The translations under genes were made by a program, and so were the position numbers. From CAYVBN01 sp964538565 (GTDB lineage: Bacteria; Pseudomonadota; Alphaproteobacteria; Rhizobiales; Xanthobacteraceae), in assembly GCA_964538565.1 (NCBI GenBank), contig CAZIGW010000109.1, positions 1-7,805 of the forward strand: a stretch of 7,805 nucleotides of DNA, read 5' to 3'. The notes beneath the pieces were generated by a model. The model made no database searches. It was not told where the DNA came from and worked only from the letters and a program-made list of their open reading frames with translations. This document shows positions 6,627-7,805 of the stretch, one piece after another; position 1 is the stretch's first letter; the number at the start of each line of letters is the position of its first letter.

Positions 6627-7220
6627 ATGGCCAAGCCCGAAGAACCGGTGATCATCAAGAAATACGCGAACAGGCGGCTCTACAACACCGGTACGAGCAC
6701 CTACGTCACGCTCGAAGATCTCGCCGCGATGGTCAAGAGCGGGGAAGATTTCGTCGTCTTCGACGCCAAGACCGGCGAGGACATCACCCGCTCGGTACTG
6801 ACCCAGATCATCTTCGAGCAGGAGAACAAGGAAGGGCAGAACCTGCTGCCCATCACCTTCCTGCGCCAGCTCATCCGATTCTACGGCGACAGCATGCAGA
6901 TGCTGGTGCCGCGCTATCTCGAGGTCTCGATCGAGTCGCTCACGCGCGAGCAGGAAAAATTCCGCGAGCAGATGGCGCAGGCGTTCGGCGCCGGACCGTT
7001 CGGCGCGCTCGAGGACCAGGTGCGGCGGAACATGGAGATGTTCGAGCGCGCCTTCGCCATGTTCGCTCCGTTCAAGGCGCGGGGCGGAGAGTTCACGGAG
7101 AGCAAGCCGGCGGGCAATCCGCCCCCGCAGTCGCCGAGCGACATCGACGAGCTCAAGCGGCAGATCGGCGACATGCAGAAGCGCCTCGACCAGTTGAGCG
7201 AAACCGAGAAGAAGAGCTGA
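6627..7220 (+). CDS. phaR: Polyhydroxyalkanoate synthesis repressor PhaR
   Basis: PhaR is a DNA-binding repressor that also binds PHB; when polymer forms it leaves the DNA and phasin genes, and often its own gene, are expressed. The 197-residue product has the PHB_accumulation_N domain at about 7-66, with the family hallmark IIKKYANRRLYNTGTSTYVT (9-28), followed by PHB_accum segments around LLPITFLRQLIRFYG (73-87) and LEVSIESLTREQEKFREQM (98-116). The C-terminal third is Pro/Gly-rich (152-171) and ends in a short coiled-coil-like heptad stretch IDELKRQIGDMQKRLDQL (173-190), possibly for oligomerisation. ATG at 6627 is preceded by GGAG eleven bases upstream and begins at the standard MAKPEEPVI; an in-frame start at 6573 would add 18 unrelated residues. 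It is divergent from phbA and 182 bases before the next gene. Confidence 0.95.
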   Translation: MAKPEEPVIIKKYANRRLYNTGTSTYVTLEDLAAMVKSGEDFVVFDAKTGEDITRSVLTQIIFEQENKEGQNLLPITFLRQLIRFYGDSMQMLVPRYLEVSIESLTREQEKFREQMAQAFGAGPFGALEDQVRRNMEMFERAFAMFAPFKARGGEFTESKPAGNPPPQSPSDIDELKRQIGDMQKRLDQLSETEKKS

Positions 7221-7402
7221 AGCCGCGGCCGGGTGCGGCCCGACAGCGCTCCGCGCGGGACAAGGCCGGGATGCAAACGTTCCCGGTTGCGAGGAGAAGC
7301 CCTGCCTCGACCGCGCGACCTCGACGCGCGCAACGGCTGTCCGGAGACGGAAACGAAAATGCTGCGACGGTGGGCGTCGCCGGGGCAAGAAGGGGATCAT
7401 GC

Positions 7403-7723
7403 ATGCAGGCGATCGGGCCGGTCCGGAACGCCGCGACCGTCGGCGGCGACGCCGACAGCTCCCGCGCGGCCGCTGCCGGAGAGCCGCGCGGCCAGGCGCG
7501 GCAATCGCGCGCACTCGTCGCACTCGATCCGCCCCGGAGCTCCTCCGCGCGCGCACAGCGCGCCTCGGCCGGGTTTCTCGCCCAGTTGATCGCCACCGAG
7601 CGGCGGCTGCCGCAGACCCGCGCACGGCGACGCAGCGAGCCGGCCGATGCGGTCTCGCGCTATGCGGCCGCCGGCCCGCCCGGGCCGCCGCCGCCGGGGC
7701 GGCGAGTGTCACGGTCGTGTTGA
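7403..7723 (+). CDS. Small conserved hypothetical protein
   Basis: I do not know a function for this 106-residue, Arg/Ala/Pro-rich protein. ATG at 7403 has AGGGG (7391-7395) seven bases upstream, an ideal ribosome site; another ATG at 7399 is out of frame. The core RALVALDPPR (36-45) then SAGFLAQLIATERRLPQTRA (54-73) and RRRSEPADAVSRYAAA (75-90) resembles small uncharacterised Hyphomicrobiales proteins that I recall having FLAQLIAT, PQTR and an RRRAEP-like segment followed by AYAA; this is memory, not a search. The N-terminal 30 residues and the proline-rich end look unconserved. No signal peptide or membrane helix is evident. The open frame runs far upstream through phaR in another frame, but only this final part has a ribosome site and a family-like core. 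Confidence 0.6.
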   Translation: MQAIGPVRNAATVGGDADSSRAAAAGEPRGQARQSRALVALDPPRSSSARAQRASAGFLAQLIATERRLPQTRARRRSEPADAVSRYAAAGPPGPPPPGRRVSRSC

Positions 7724-7739
7724 GAAGCTCACGGCGCGG

Positions 7740-7755
7740 GGCGGCCCGGCCCGCC
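7740..7755. terminator. GC-rich hairpin between convergent gene ends
   Basis: GGCGG (7740-7744) pairs with CCGCC (7751-7755) around a 6-base loop, inside the 37-base gap between the stop at 7723 and the minus-strand stop at 7761. Position fits a bidirectional terminator; no T-tract follows on either strand. Confidence 0.25.
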
Positions 7756-7760
7756 GGCGA

Positions 7761-7805
7761 TCAGGGATGCTCGACCTTCTCGACGCCCTCGAACGTCACG
7801 TCGCG
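7761..7805 (-). CDS. C-terminal tail of an unidentified gene entering from the right edge
   Basis: On the minus strand a frame open to the edge ends RDVTFEGVEKVEHP and then TGA (7763-7761). Only 14 residues are visible, too few to name a family. The charged, non-repetitive sequence reads like a real protein end, and it would converge with the small gene at 7403-7723. Other frames at this edge cannot be excluded. Confidence 0.35.
   Translation of the reverse strand, partial: RDVTFEGVEKVEHP

Noticed and set aside
7222..7242. Terminator directly after phaR
   Set aside because: Only short GC-rich pairings (GCCGC with GCGGC, 7222-7226 and 7235-7239) with no T-tract; indistinguishable from background in this GC content.
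6461..7402. Upstream part of the long + strand frame that ends at 7723
   Set aside because: This part overlaps phaR in another frame and has no domain or ribosome site; only the part from ATG 7403 is kept as a gene.

Overview
This is a GC-rich chromosomal window that looks alphaproteobacterial, most likely Hyphomicrobiales (Bradyrhizobium/Rhodoplanes-like). The taxonomic guess rests on two things: a prfA-prmC-DUF4167 gene order, and a PHB cluster in which phbA-phbB is divergent from phaR. Both orders are recalled from known genomes, not searched. Everything looks like ordinary core chromosome: I see no insertion sequence, phage gene, CRISPR array, tRNA or rRNA.

Layout. (1) Positions 1-1191, + strand: the 3' end of prfA (peptide release factor 1) overlaps the start of prmC, which methylates the GGQ glutamine of release factors, so enzyme and substrate are translationally coupled. 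(2) Positions 1192-1633: a 442-base gap with several inverted repeats, possibly a structured leader. (3) Positions 1634-2395, + strand: a DUF4167 protein with a basic N-terminal domain and a low-complexity tail. (4) Positions 2432-3178, - strand: a class I SAM methyltransferase of unknown substrate, convergent with the DUF4167 gene and divergent from gloB (3348-4115, + strand), a glyoxalase II. (5) Positions 4150-6290, - strand: phbB and phbA, the NADPH-dependent acetoacetyl-CoA reductase and the beta-ketothiolase that make (R)-3-hydroxybutyryl-CoA from acetyl-CoA. (6) Positions 6627-7220, + strand: phaR, the PHB-responsive repressor, divergent from phbA across a 336-base region that contains a TGC-rich direct repeat and two dyads, plausible operator sites. 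(7) Positions 7403-7723, + strand: a small uncharacterised protein gene. A minus-strand gene tail enters from the right edge at 7761.

The PHB genes form a functional set: PhbA and PhbB supply monomer, and PhaR is expected to sense polymer and control phasin and PHB genes. The synthase gene phaC and phasin genes are not in the window. I did not find a convincing new biological system. The items most worth a second look are the putative PhaR operator, the structured gap before the DUF4167 gene, the small protein at 7403-7723, and the conserved but unexplained methyltransferase/gloB pairing.
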